64,000 nucleotides of DNA from Legionella birminghamensis (lineage in GTDB: Bacteria; Pseudomonadota; Gammaproteobacteria; Legionellales; Legionellaceae), in contig NZ_UGNW01000001.1 of the NCBI RefSeq assembly GCF_900452515.1, positions 3,205,001-3,269,000 on the forward strand, read 5' to 3'. The notes under the pieces were generated by a model. That model did no database searches and was not told the DNA's origin. It saw nothing but the letters and a program-made list of their open reading frames with translations. Shown here piece by piece: positions 1 to 10,300 of the stretch. Numbering within the stretch: the first letter of the stretch is position 1; each line of letters begins with the position of its first letter. Made by a program: the position numbers and the translations under genes.

Positions 1-336
1 ATGAATCAAAATCTTGGCAATCTAATGAAAGAAGCCCAAAAAATGCAGCAAAGAATGCAGGAAGCTCAGCAAAAACTGAATATGCTGACAGTTACTGGCG
101 AATCTGGCGGCGGGATGGTTCGTATTAAAATGAAAGGCAATCACGATGCAGTGGAAGTTAAAATCCAGCCTTCACTAATGGAAGAAGAGGTCAGTATGCT
201 GGAAGATCTGGTTGCAGCAGCCATCAATGATGCGAATCGCAAAGTCGAAAAAGCGTCCAAAGACGAAATCAGTCAGCTGACTGCCGGTTTGAATATCCCA
301 ACCGATTTCATGAAAGACAAAGACGGGGAAAAATAA
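1..336 (+). CDS. ybaB: YbaB/EbfC nucleoid-associated protein
   Basis: Small DNA-binding protein of the YbaB/EbfC family (111 residues, the usual family length), which forms dimers that coat and bend DNA. The N-terminal half is a charged amphipathic helix rich in Gln, Lys and Met ([18 protein letters not shown]). It is followed by the Gly-rich turn and beta strands typical of the family ([16 protein letters not shown]). The ATG is the first base of the window, so the promoter and RBS are not visible; the start matches the normal family start. recR follows after 5 bases. In most gammaproteobacteria this pair lies downstream of dnaX, which would be just outside the window. Confidence 0.95.
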   Translation: MNQNLGNLMKEAQKMQQRMQEAQQKLNMLTVTGESGGGMVRIKMKGNHDAVEVKIQPSLMEEEVSMLEDLVAAAINDANRKVEKASKDEISQLTAGLNIPTDFMKDKDGEK

Positions 337-341
337 GAGTT

Positions 342-935
342 ATGAATGCGTTGACGAGGCTTGTTGAAGCACTGCGCTGCTTGCCTGGAGTAGGTCCAAA
401 ATCTGCTCAGCGTATGGTTTTTCACTTGCTGCAACATCAGCGTCAACGCGGCCTGCATCTTGCTGCCTGCCTGGAGCAAGCCATGCAACATATCAGACAT
501 TGCGAACGCTGTAATGATTATACAGAAACCGAATTATGCTTCTTATGCCAGGACAAAACACGTGAGCAATCCACTCTATGTGTTGTGGAGACGCCTGCCG
601 ACGTGGCCGCTATTGAACAAAGCAGAGTGTTTAAGGGAACCTATTTTGTATTAATGGGTAAAATTTCGCCACTCGATGGCCTGGGACCTGAAGACATCGG
701 CTTGCCACGTTTACGCCGCCTGGTATTGGCTGAGCAAATTGAGGAAATCATTCTTGCGCTAAGCCCTTCAGTCGAAGCTCAAACCACCACCCATTTTATT
801 CGAGAACTGTTTAGTGATTGCAGCATTCGTATCAGTCAGCTGGCACGAGGCATTCCCTCCGGCGGCGAGTTGGAGTTCCTTGACGTCAATACTATTGGTA
901 ACGCATTACGTAATCGAGCCCTTGTGAATGAGTAA
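342..935 (+). CDS. recR: Recombination mediator RecR
   Basis: RecR acts with RecF and RecO to load RecA onto gapped single-stranded DNA. The 197-residue length is standard. Visible parts are an N-terminal helix-hairpin-helix (LRCLPGVGPKSAQRMVFHLL), a four-cysteine zinc finger (CERCNDYTETELCFLC) and a Toprim domain starting near LCVVETPADVAAIE. The C-terminal ARGIPSGGELEFLD segment is characteristic. It lies 5 bases after ybaB and overlaps the next gene by 8 bases, so the genes are very probably co-transcribed. Confidence 0.97.
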   Translation: MNALTRLVEALRCLPGVGPKSAQRMVFHLLQHQRQRGLHLAACLEQAMQHIRHCERCNDYTETELCFLCQDKTREQSTLCVVETPADVAAIEQSRVFKGTYFVLMGKISPLDGLGPEDIGLPRLRRLVLAEQIEEIILALSPSVEAQTTTHFIRELFSDCSIRISQLARGIPSGGELEFLDVNTIGNALRNRALVNE

Positions 936-1767
936 ATGTCTTAGAATCTCAGTACTCTTTTTATTGCTTTTCATAACCGGTAATATTTTTGCCTCTTTTA
1001 ATAAAAGTTTGTGGCCTATATGGGAGGTTAACAATCCGCTGTCAAAGGCAATCATTCAACATACAGAGTGGCAGGAATTCCTGCAAAAGCATGTAATAAC
1101 CAATGAAGAAGGAATTAATCTGGTCGATTACCCCAGCCTGAAGGAAAATGACCGCCAACTTTTAAAGAAATATATCGAGCGGATGTCAACCGTTAGTATC
1201 AGTAATTTTAATCGAGCAGAACAATTGGCTTACTGGATTAATGTCTATAATGCAATCACTGTACATACTGTGGCCAGTTACTATCCCGTAAACAGTATCG
1301 ATGAAATTAATATCTCACCAGGCTTGTTCAGTATTGGCCCCTGGGGTGCTAAATTGATTACCGTGAATAATATTTCCTTATCTCTGGATGAAATCCAGAA
1401 TCGTATTATACGGCCAATCTGGAATGATTCTCGAAGCCACTATGCCCTGAATAATGGTGCAATTGGCGCCCCCAATCTTAGCCGGCAGGCATATACCGGT
1501 GAAAAACTGGATGAACAATTAAATCAGGCTGCCTTTGAATATGTTAATTCCTTGCGTGGCGTACAGGTTATCGAGGGCGAACTGGTTGTTTCCAAGATAT
1601 ATGACTGGTTTAGTGAAGACTTTGGCGAAACAAAGCAGAATGTGATTAACCATATTAAACAATTTGCTAAAGAACCACTAAAGCAGCAGCTTAAGCACAT
1701 CAATACAATTGATAATTATGTATACAATTGGCATTTGAACACAAGCGTTGCCAAGCAGGACTCATAA
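928..1767 (+). CDS. Secreted DUF547 family protein
   Basis: A DUF547 family protein of 279 residues; the biochemical role of this family is not established. The N-terminus (LRISVLFLLLFITGNIFA) is a Sec signal peptide, so the mature protein is periplasmic or exported. Family hallmarks are the AYWINVYNAITVHTV block and the later block with QAYTGEKLDEQLN. The segment near residues 175-183 reads NNGAIGAPN, where I recall the family usually having two cysteines (a NCGxxSCP-like string). If so, this copy has lost both. It overlaps recR by 8 bases and runs directly into the next gene with no gap, so it is translationally coupled at both ends. Confidence 0.85.
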   Translation: MSKCLRISVLFLLLFITGNIFASFNKSLWPIWEVNNPLSKAIIQHTEWQEFLQKHVITNEEGINLVDYPSLKENDRQLLKKYIERMSTVSISNFNRAEQLAYWINVYNAITVHTVASYYPVNSIDEINISPGLFSIGPWGAKLITVNNISLSLDEIQNRIIRPIWNDSRSHYALNNGAIGAPNLSRQAYTGEKLDEQLNQAAFEYVNSLRGVQVIEGELVVSKIYDWFSEDFGETKQNVINHIKQFAKEPLKQQLKHINTIDNYVYNWHLNTSVAKQDS

Positions 1768-3804
1768 ATGGAAGCCAGTTCAAGGCAACTTGCGAAACAG
1801 GGCTTTTTCAGTTTTGCGAGTTTTAATGGTTTGTTTCTATTATTTCAATTTATTTACAGCTTTTCATTGAGCGCCAGCTTTATTCATGCCGTAGCATTGC
1901 CCTGGCAGGTTTACTTTGAATTATTTCTAGCCCTTGTCCTGCAACTCTTTTTATATGTTTTGCTATCCCTGCTGCAGACCGCTTTATTATGGGGAATTGC
2001 GCCGAAGCCCACTTCGAAAGAACGCCTGGACCGGTGGGTTTTCATCATTCTGATTACTTCCTTCATCGCCATTTTGAGCCTTAACGGCTATTTTTTCCCT
2101 CTAAGCGTATTTAGCAAACTCTTTGACTTTCCACCAGTCCTGTTAATTACCCTATTATTTAGCTCTCTTAGCCTGTTACTTTTGGCGGGTTTTATCACTT
2201 TTACCCGCTTACTAATGCTAAAACCTTTGATCATAAGCGGTGTACTTATCACTTTTCTGATACTGTTCCTGATTCCATGGTCGAAAAAGGAAAGCCACTT
2301 TTCCAATACAGAATCGCCCAATGTCATTATTATTGGAGTGGATTCCTTAAGTCCCGATCAAGTCAACCGGGAAAACATGCCCTTTCTTGCGGGATTTATA
2401 GCACATAGCCTGCACTTCAGTAATACAGTCAGCCCGCTAGCACGTACGTACTCTGCCTGGGCGAGCCTGCTAACCGGCTTGCATCCTCTCCACCATAGGG
2501 CACGAGAAAATTTAATTTCCAAAAAAGAAATTAACAGTGCCGCAAGCCTTGCCTGGACACTGCAAAGGAAAGGCTATCAAACAGTTTTTGCCACAGACGA
2601 TCGGCGATTTAACAATCTGGGAAAAGAATTTGGATTCGAGAAAATAATAGGTCCTAAAACCGGCGCCAATGATGTATTGCTTGGCTCCTTTTATGATTTC
2701 CCGCTAAGCAACCTGCTAATAAATTTTCGTATTAGCCGCTGGTTGTTACCTTATAACTATACGAACCGCGCCGGTCATTTTTCCTATTATCCTGAAACCT
2801 TCAATAAGGAGTTGCAGCATTCTATCCTGGAACTGGATACGGCAAAGCCTGTTTTTCTGGCTGTACATTTTACCCTGCCGCACTGGCCCTATGCCTGGGC
2901 AGCTTCGTCAGCAGCGCAGGTCAAAAATGAATATAGCCTGGAAGAACGTGAAGGGCTTTATTATGCAGCGCTGCACAAGGTTGATCAGCAGGTTGAAATA
3001 TTATTTAATTTTCTCAAAAAAACAGGGCTTGTTAATAACAGCCTGGTTATTGTATTAAGTGATCATGGTGAAGTTTTATATAAAAAAGGATCCAGGAAAA
3101 TTGATCCCACCTTATATCAGGGCAAAAGCTCAAGCCGGCTGGAATCCTACTTTCCCCGTAAAACCGCAACCGAATTGCAGCGAAGCGCAGGCCATGGCTC
3201 TGATTTATTAAGCCCTGATCAGTTTTTCTGTGTACTGAGCATGATCAGTTATCAACAAGGAATTGTCGTGAGTCCAATTAAAACGATCAAGGATCGCGTC
3301 GTATTAATGGATATTGCACCGACTATCTATTCGTATCTGGGAATCCATCCGCTTCCCCTGTCTGATGGCATTTCCCTGGCAGGCTTTCTTGGTTCAGCCA
3401 CACACCTCGATGAACCAAACCGTCCGGTCATGCTGGAAAGTGGTTTCTTACCCAACTCAGCGCTAAGCAATGAAAAGGCAGTTGAATACGGCAGACTTCT
3501 TTTCTGGGTCAACCCGCAAACGGATGATTTGGAAATTCGCCCTGACCGCTGGCCGCTGATCAATGCAATGAAGCTCTATGGAATACTGGATGGTGACTGG
3601 CTGCTTGCCCTTTATCCTGACGATGAAACTTATATCACCGTGATACTTGATTTAAAGACAGGGAAATGGACTGACGAGGCCGAATCGGATTTTGCCAAAC
3701 AATCACCCAGAGAAAAAATGCTGAGGCAATTGTTGAAATTCTATCATGTGCAATTACAAAGCTATCCCAAGACGCCGTCAGCGTTTAAGGAGATGCCGCA
3801 GTGA
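1768..3804 (+). CDS. Inner-membrane sulfatase/phosphotransferase-fold protein
   Basis: A 678-residue protein with about five N-terminal membrane helices (residues ~15-168) and a large periplasmic alkaline-phosphatase/sulfatase-fold domain. Metal-site motifs are visible: VIIIGVDSLSPDQ (Asp about 191), VIVLSDHGEVLY (Asp-His about 432-433) and SAGHGSD (His about 476). There is no Cys/Ser-x-Pro-x-Arg formylglycine motif. The likely nucleophile is a Thr or Ser in LARTYSAWASLLTG (about 227-229), so the fold fits the phosphoethanolamine or phosphoglycerol transferase group better than true sulfatases. The substrate cannot be named. It starts on the base after the DUF547 stop codon, as the last gene of the recR unit. 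Confidence 0.8.
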   Translation: MEASSRQLAKQGFFSFASFNGLFLLFQFIYSFSLSASFIHAVALPWQVYFELFLALVLQLFLYVLLSLLQTALLWGIAPKPTSKERLDRWVFIILITSFIAILSLNGYFFPLSVFSKLFDFPPVLLITLLFSSLSLLLLAGFITFTRLLMLKPLIISGVLITFLILFLIPWSKKESHFSNTESPNVIIIGVDSLSPDQVNRENMPFLAGFIAHSLHFSNTVSPLARTYSAWASLLTGLHPLHHRARENLISKKEINSAASLAWTLQRKGYQTVFATDDRRFNNLGKEFGFEKIIGPKTGANDVLLGSFYDFPLSNLLINFRISRWLLPYNYTNRAGHFSYYPETFNKELQHSILELDTAKPVFLAVHFTLPHWPYAWAASSAAQVKNEYSLEEREGLYYAALHKVDQQVEILFNFLKKTGLVNNSLVIVLSDHGEVLYKKGSRKIDPTLYQGKSSSRLESYFPRKTATELQRSAGHGSDLLSPDQFFCVLSMISYQQGIVVSPIKTIKDRVVLMDIAPTIYSYLGIHPLPLSDGISLAGFLGSATHLDEPNRPVMLESGFLPNSALSNEKAVEYGRLLFWVNPQTDDLEIRPDRWPLINAMKLYGILDGDWLLALYPDDETYITVILDLKTGKWTDEAESDFAKQSPREKMLRQLLKFYHVQLQSYPKTPSAFKEMPQ

Positions 3805-3828
3805 GCAGAAATGGGTTGTAAAGCAACA

Positions 3829-5292
3829 TTAAAGTCCGGCTGACAATTGAAGCTGCTCCAACGATTTAAATAACTCCTCTAACCGCGAATTCTTCTCCCT
3901 TACCGGTGATGAATATAAAGCCACAATACGTCTTAACGCCTGCAGATTACGGCTGCCGGGTTTAGCAATCGTATCCTGGCTAGAATCCGGATAAGCGGCC
4001 AGTGAAATATGGCGGTTTTGTAATTCAATTAATAAGGCATCCATCACATCTTCGAGTGTTTTACACACACAGATAACGGCATTACGCCCGGCGTCGGAGA
4101 GAGGTTCCATATCGTGAATCATCAGGCCCTTCGCTCCTGCCTGCAGGGTTCTCATGAGATAACGCGTATCTTTATTCGAAAAATAGCCATACAAATCGAT
4201 ACACTGTTCGGTGCTTAATTGCTGATACAAAATAGCCATTTGCCGGGCAAATTCTTTATCAGCTGATTCGGATACTGAAGAAGCTAACTGGCTTCGTAAA
4301 TACATGGACGCATCGATAAGACGGTTTGGATTAAACCAATATTTATAGGCCCGGAATAAATCATTCAAGCCCTCATGAATCAAATCATTAGTCGATAAGA
4401 AATTGGGTATTTCACATTGTTCAATCGCAGTCTTGATAATGTCGCGAGTCATCTCATTAATTTCGACACAAATCCCAGGCGGTAACTCATCCCCATGAAA
4501 AAGATAATCCTGGATTGGGTTATATCCTCTTTGTTTCATGTTTTGCAAAATGGTCTGATGAATGACTTCGATAAAATAATGCAGCTGGCAGAGGGTATTT
4601 TTGATGGTAATTTCTCTTTCTGGATTTAAGCAGCTGCCATATAAAAGTGTTGGCTGGGTTTTATAAAAAAATAAGGCATTGATTAACTCTACACAGGCAG
4701 GTTCGGACATTTGCTGATAAAAACCGAGGCAGTCACGCTCATTTAAATGCAGAAACTGCTCTTTGGCTAAATTGACTTTATCATTAAACCGGTTGGCGAA
4801 ATGAATTATTGCATTGAGCCAATCGTTCACGGACTGAGCTTGTATAATCTTTCTAAGCATAGGAGCCAGCAATTCGCTATCCGCCCTCTTTGGCTGGGGC
4901 TCCTGATCAAGAACCAGGGCCATTAAGTTTTTATAGTAATACAGTAGGCTATTGATAATTCTGGCTTCATAATCATCTGTACCGCCCTGCATCCATTTCA
5001 GTTGGTATTTTTCAATCTTTGAAATGCATTGTGAATAGATCGTTTCAAATAGATGGCATGATTCCCAGCTCGAGTTTTCGCCGGGTTGGATCAGGCGCGA
5101 CAATTTTTCATACAGCCTAATCAACTCCTGGCAATATTCAACAATCAAACGAGTTTTTGAGTGAGGGGCAGAGGAATCAAGCAGGGGCTTTAGTTTAGCC
5201 TCATACACTTTAATTTCATATTTTAATTCAGCTTTTACCCGGCAATTCTCATCAATTAGCCAAGGTAATGGTACCTGTATGGTTTTAATCAT
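3829..5292 (-). CDS. Hypothetical helical protein, 487 residues
   Basis: I do not recognise a family. The protein is 487 residues, without signal peptide or membrane segment, and looks alpha-helical throughout, with many Leu/Ile/Gln/Glu heptad-like stretches. There are scattered cysteines but no metal-binding spacing that I can defend. The C-terminal 30 residues are helical and contain EELFKSLEQLQL, a weak resemblance to the glutamate-rich tails of Dot/Icm substrates that is not sufficient to call an effector. It is transcribed alone, convergent with the upstream operon (24-base gap) and divergent from the response regulator at 5512. Confidence 0.75.
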   Translation of the reverse strand: MIKTIQVPLPWLIDENCRVKAELKYEIKVYEAKLKPLLDSSAPHSKTRLIVEYCQELIRLYEKLSRLIQPGENSSWESCHLFETIYSQCISKIEKYQLKWMQGGTDDYEARIINSLLYYYKNLMALVLDQEPQPKRADSELLAPMLRKIIQAQSVNDWLNAIIHFANRFNDKVNLAKEQFLHLNERDCLGFYQQMSEPACVELINALFFYKTQPTLLYGSCLNPEREITIKNTLCQLHYFIEVIHQTILQNMKQRGYNPIQDYLFHGDELPPGICVEINEMTRDIIKTAIEQCEIPNFLSTNDLIHEGLNDLFRAYKYWFNPNRLIDASMYLRSQLASSVSESADKEFARQMAILYQQLSTEQCIDLYGYFSNKDTRYLMRTLQAGAKGLMIHDMEPLSDAGRNAVICVCKTLEDVMDALLIELQNRHISLAAYPDSSQDTIAKPGSRNLQALRRIVALYSSPVREKNSRLEELFKSLEQLQLSAGL

Positions 5293-5464
5293 CCCTTACG
5301 TCCCTGCCTCATTAATTCGTATCCAGGAAATGCCATCTTACTGCTGCTCTTTTGATTGTAGCGTAGACTCAAGGCTTTGAACAATAACAAATTTCAGCGC
5401 CTATATCCCTGAAATCGGCTGCTGACTTTCATTAAATAAACGAGTAATTAAAGCGCAATAGGTA

Positions 5465-5470
5465 TATAAT
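5465..5470 (+). promoter_or_regulatory. Candidate -10 element for the response regulator
   Basis: A perfect TATAAT lies 41 bases before the ATG at 5512, inside an AT-rich stretch. No good -35 hexamer is visible at 16-18 bases upstream, so any promoter here would need an activator or an alternative contact. The only other content I can describe in the 219-base gap between the two divergent genes is AT-rich sequence. Confidence 0.35.
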
Positions 5471-5511
5471 TGTGATGAGTTAATCGTATTAATATCAATG
5501 GAGATTTATTT

Positions 5512-6240
5512 ATGCCCATGCATCGCAAATCTATTTTCCTAATTGACGATGCGCCTCCAGAAAGCCAACTTATTGATTATTTTAATAAATTTAACTTTGA
5601 CATTATTCCCGTTGAAAGTATGTCAAAACTTGATGAAATAACTAAGGAACCAGTCGCCCTGCTGGTTGCTGCCAATCTAATCGAAGCAAAAACAATCAAA
5701 GTCCACCAGCTTTATGAACGCTTCCGCGTGCCACTGATTATCATAAGCAACACTGTGAATGAACAATTATGTATCAATATGCTGGAAGCAGGAGCTGATG
5801 ATTTTTTAGTGAAACCAGTTCATCCTCGTGAACTACATGCGCGTATTGGCGCGATTGGCCGTAGAGTAGCGCGTGCCAAACAGAATGCAGAGGGTGAAAA
5901 GGAAGTCTTTCTTTTTGCAGAATGGCGTCTTTATCCAGCTGCGCGGCAGGTTTTTGACGAAGCGCATCAGGAACTGTTATTAAGCGCCGGTGAATATGAT
6001 CTTCTTTACGCCTTTGTTCGCCAGCCTCAGCAAATATTAGGCCGCGAGTTCCTCTTACAAATAACCAAACACTCTGATCTTCACCCCTATGATCGCCGCA
6101 TTGACGTGCAAATCAGCCGCTTGAGGCAGAAAATTGAGCGGGATTCTAAAAAACCTGCCCTGATAAAAACGATTCGAAATGGCGGCTACCTCTTTACCGC
6201 ACTTGTAGAAGTGATGAAGGAACCAGGGGAAGGTCATTAA
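5512..6240 (+). CDS. OmpR-type response regulator lacking the phospho-acceptor Asp
   Basis: A 242-residue two-domain response regulator. The C-terminal winged helix is clear (RIDVQISRLRQKIERDSK followed by IKTIRNGGYLF), so it should bind DNA. The N-terminal receiver keeps the acidic pair (IDD, residues 11-13), a Ser in IIISN and the conserved Lys in FLVKP (about 101). At the phospho-acceptor position the sequence is ALLVAANLI, with Ala53 in place of the Asp. No histidine kinase is adjacent. It is therefore probably an atypical regulator, controlled by something other than phosphorylation. It precedes the efflux genes by about 100 bases and is the natural candidate for their regulator. Confidence 0.88.
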   Translation: MPMHRKSIFLIDDAPPESQLIDYFNKFNFDIIPVESMSKLDEITKEPVALLVAANLIEAKTIKVHQLYERFRVPLIIISNTVNEQLCINMLEAGADDFLVKPVHPRELHARIGAIGRRVARAKQNAEGEKEVFLFAEWRLYPAARQVFDEAHQELLLSAGEYDLLYAFVRQPQQILGREFLLQITKHSDLHPYDRRIDVQISRLRQKIERDSKKPALIKTIRNGGYLFTALVEVMKEPGEGH

Positions 6241-6341
6241 GATTTGAACTGGATTCACCATAAGATTGTCCAATCTCCGATGCATTTGTGTTAGGATGAC
6301 CAGGTTTCGCTCAAACTTTATCAATGATTAGAGAGTCAATC

Positions 6342-7397
6342 ATGGCAAACTTTAGCTTTAAACAAGTTCAATTCGCCAAAAAAAGCCTTATTTTCAGTGC
6401 TATTATCCTTTTACTGGTTGCCTATTGGTTTTTCCGCTCTCCATCCATCAAAGGCCAGGACAAAAGCGACAAGGTTGTGGAGACGATTACTTTAACTAAA
6501 GGTAATATCCAGGAAACCATTCATCTCCTGGGCACCATTCGCCCCAAACATGTAGCAGTTTTAACGGCTAAAGGCAGCGGCATCCTTGATATTCTAGCCA
6601 ATACCGGCCAATTCATTACCAAAAATGAATTGATTGCCAAAATTGATAATCCTGACAATGAAAAATCGCTGCAATTGTCTGAAGCAGCTGAACAAATTGC
6701 CCATGACCAATATCAGCGTTTGGCAGATCTGGTTAAAAAGGGATATGTCAGCCCTAAAGAAGCGGATCAGCAGAAACAAACCTGGGTTGCCACCCAAAAA
6801 GAACTTGCCCAGGCCAAGCTTGATTTAGACACCCTGCGCTTCTATGCCCCTTTTAACGGCATAATTGGCGTTTACAAAAAACGGGAGGGTATGCAAGTCA
6901 GCCAGGGAGATGCAATCGTTACGGTGTATGACCCGGATTCCCTGGCTGTTGATATTGACCTGCCCTGCACCGCATTGCCCTCCATCAAGGCAGGCCAGAC
7001 CGTCAAATTGCTTAACCATAATTACAAACTCTCCCATGTGCAACCCATGCTGGACGAAGACACTCATATGTGTCCTGCCGACATCGACATTGTCTGCAAG
7101 CACTGCCTCATTGGTTCCACCGTGGAGCTTGATCTGGTTGTTCGTGAGCATAAAAAGGTAATCGTAGTGCCGTCCTCCGCAGTTTTCTTGAGAAATGGCG
7201 CTCCTTTTGTATATGTTATGAGCAAAGGAAAAATCGAGCTGGTGGCTATTAAAACGGGGTTACAAGACAAGTCATCCCTGGAAATTACTGAAGGCTTGCA
7301 GGAAGGCCAAAAGCTTATTATTAAAGGGCAGGAACGCTTATACCCGGGAATGTCCGTCAGCGAATACATCCCTGATAACCCAACCAAACATTCCTAA
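6342..7397 (+). CDS. RND efflux periplasmic adaptor (membrane fusion protein)
   Basis: The adaptor couples an RND pump to an outer-membrane channel. It has an N-terminal membrane anchor (SLIFSAIILLLVAYWFF) followed by a lipoyl/hairpin region (GSGILDILANTGQFITKNELIAKI, coiled-coil, then FYAPFNGIIGVYK) and a beta-barrel. I start it at the ATG at 6342, which has an AGAG-containing leader; an in-frame ATG at 6324 would add six residues. Unusual: four cysteines (about 215, 250, 258 and 261, counted from 6324), three of them as C-x7-C-x2-C in the barrel (CPADIDIVCKHC). Adaptors normally have few cysteines. It sits 2 bases before the pump gene. No outer-membrane channel gene is in the window. Confidence 0.92.
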   Translation: MANFSFKQVQFAKKSLIFSAIILLLVAYWFFRSPSIKGQDKSDKVVETITLTKGNIQETIHLLGTIRPKHVAVLTAKGSGILDILANTGQFITKNELIAKIDNPDNEKSLQLSEAAEQIAHDQYQRLADLVKKGYVSPKEADQQKQTWVATQKELAQAKLDLDTLRFYAPFNGIIGVYKKREGMQVSQGDAIVTVYDPDSLAVDIDLPCTALPSIKAGQTVKLLNHNYKLSHVQPMLDEDTHMCPADIDIVCKHCLIGSTVELDLVVREHKKVIVVPSSAVFLRNGAPFVYVMSKGKIELVAIKTGLQDKSSLEITEGLQEGQKLIIKGQERLYPGMSVSEYIPDNPTKHS

Positions 7398-7399
7398 CT

Positions 7400-10300
7400 A
7401 TGAAAATTACCAGCTACTTTATTAAACACCCTGTAGTGACCATTATTCTGAATGCGCTCGTCGTAATAGTAGGATTATTATGCATTCAATCATTGTCGCT
7501 TAGAGAGTACCCGGATATTACTTTTCCGACAATCAGCGTGAGCACCAGCTACCCGAATGCCAGCCCTGATTTGGTCGAAACCGCGGTGACTAACATTTTA
7601 GAAGACAGTTTATCCGGTATTGAGGGCCTGGATACCATTACTTCTCAATCCCAGAGCGGTTCGTCTGAAATTACCCTGACCTTTCGTATCGGCACCCCTA
7701 TGGATAGAGCTCTCAGCGCTACACAGGATGCAGTGGGTCTGGCCAAATCATTTTTACCTACCGAAGTCAAATCCCCGCGCATTGAACGACAACGGCAAAA
7801 CACAGGCCTTCCCTTTATCGGCATTGCAGTAGAATCAAGTACCATGGATTTTGCAGAGCTGACGCATTTTGCCAATTTAAGGCTGAAGAATGAGTTTCGC
7901 AGCGTGCCAGGGGTTTCTTCCGTAAGAGTCTGGGGGCAGCCCTATACTTACAATATCAGTCTTGATCCCAAAAAGTTATACGCATTCGGGATCAATGTCG
8001 ATGAAGTGATTAGCGCCCTTGAGAAAAGCCGTGTCTCTTTACCGGCCGGAAACTACCAGAATAAAATCCCCAGCACCTTAAACTCCGAATTAAGATCAGT
8101 CGAAGATTATGAGAATCTGCTTATTAAACCCGATAGAAAACACCCCGTTTTTTTAAAGTCCCTTGCCGATGTTAAATTAGAGAGCGATAACAGCCAGGTT
8201 CGCGTACGCGTTAATGGCCATGCAGGAATTGTATTATCTGTAAACAGGGCTAATGATGCCAATCCCATTGAGGTATCCAGGCAGGTGCGTACCACGCTGC
8301 AGTCTGTTCAACAGAGCCTGCCGTCTTCAGTACATGCCAATATCATTCTTGATCAATCGCAATTTATTAATGCATCGTTAAAAAACATTCAATCCGCAAT
8401 CCTTGAAGCAGTATTGCTGGTACTCATCATCGTGTTCCTTTTTCTAAGAAACTGGCGGGCGACTATCATTCCGCTGGTAACAATCCCGATATCACTACTT
8501 GGCGCGATGATTTTCTTAAAACTGTTTGGCTTCTCTATCAATTTGATGACCTTACTGGCAATGGTTCTTGCTATTGGACTGGTAGTGGATGATGCCATTA
8601 TTGTACTGGAAAACATCTGGCGTCACATTGAAAGGGGCGAAACCGCTATCAATGCTGCATTACTGGGTGCCAAGGAAATAGGTTTTGCAATCGTGGCGAT
8701 GACCTTTACCCTGGCAAGCGTGTACATGCCCTTTGCTTTTATTGACGGGATGCTAGGGCAATTATTTGTAGAGTTTGCAGTGGCTTTGGCAGGCAGTGTT
8801 TTTGTATCTGGAATGGTAGCTTTGACCTTATCGCCGCTGATGTGCGCAACATTTCTGGGTTCTCATGCCAATCCACGCTGGCCGCAAATTGACATCTTGT
8901 TATCCCGCTTGACAGAACGCTATAACCGCCTGCTGGAATGGGTAATCAGTAAGCGATGGTTTGCAGTCCTCGCGTCACTGGCCACAATCAGCATTTGCAT
9001 CCTGCTTTATTTAAATACACCTTCCGAAACCGCTCCCAAGGAAGACAGGGGTCTAATTGGCGTATATACCCCGCCATTAAGCAGTGAATCGCTGGATGAT
9101 TTGGACCGGAAAGTCAGTCAATTCGAAAAAACTACCAATTCCATTCGCGAGTCTGATTATAAATTAACTTTTATGGGCGATTGGGGAGCCAGTATCGTTC
9201 TGCCGCTAAAACCCCATGCCGAGAGAAAACGCTCGGCAGAAGAGATCGTGGGGCACTTAAGGCCTGAATTTAAAAATATCCCTTCAGTCGATCCCTCTGT
9301 CTGGAGCTGGAACAGCGGCCTACCCGGCATTGATGATGCCGGCCAAGGGGCCGAGCTATCTTTGGTTATTTCCGCCCCCGACAGTTTCCGCGACTTATTT
9401 GATCACGTTGAAAAATTAAAAGCGGTGCTCGATTCCAGCAAAGCGTTTGAATCCATCAGTTATGATTTACGACTTGACACCATGGGTTATTCCATTGAAC
9501 TGGATAATAATACCTTGGGCAAATTGGGACTAAGCCCAGGACAGGTTGCCAAGACCATTGAAGTGTTTTTTAGTGCCGATAAATCGCTCAGTTTTCAAAA
9601 AGATAGCGTCCTTTACAATTTAACGGTCAAAGGAAACAACAACCCCTGGACCCTGAATGAACTCTATCTGACGACTCCTGAGGGCAAGCGCGTTTCCCTA
9701 GGCGCGTTCACAACTATGAAATCAAAATCCCAGCCCTCCACCCTGGAGCACTACAAGCAAATGCGCTCGACGACATTGCATGTCCAGTTTCCAGCCAAAA
9801 CATCTATCGATAAGGCAATGGCACAATTATGGAAATTATCCAAAGACGAATTACCCAGCCAATATAAATTGACCTGGAGCGGCGCTGCAAAGGCCTATAC
9901 GGAATCCTCGCATACCATGCTCTTTCTCTTGCTGTTAGCGCTTATGTTTATTTATGCAATCCTGTCGATCCAGTTTGAAAATTTCATTGACCCGCTAATT
10001 ATACTTTTCACAGTGCCACTCGCTTGTTCAGGCGCTCTAGCCGCCACCTATTTTTCAGGGCAATCCTTAAATGTCTATTCACAGGTAGGTTTAATTACCC
10101 TGATAGGGTTAATCAGTAAACATGGGATTTTAATAGTTGAGTTTGCCAATCAGCTGCGCGCAAAAGGGCTTACAGCCAGTGAGGCGGTAAAAGAGGCCTG
10201 CACGCTTCGGCTGCGCCCTATATTGATGACCACGGGAGCAATGATCTTTGGCGCCATCCCTTTATTACTGTCACATGATGCGGGAGCGGAGTCGCGGCAT

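Noticed and set aside
1768-3804. A true sulfatase
   Set aside because: No Cys/Ser-x-Pro-x-Arg motif that could be turned into formylglycine is visible.
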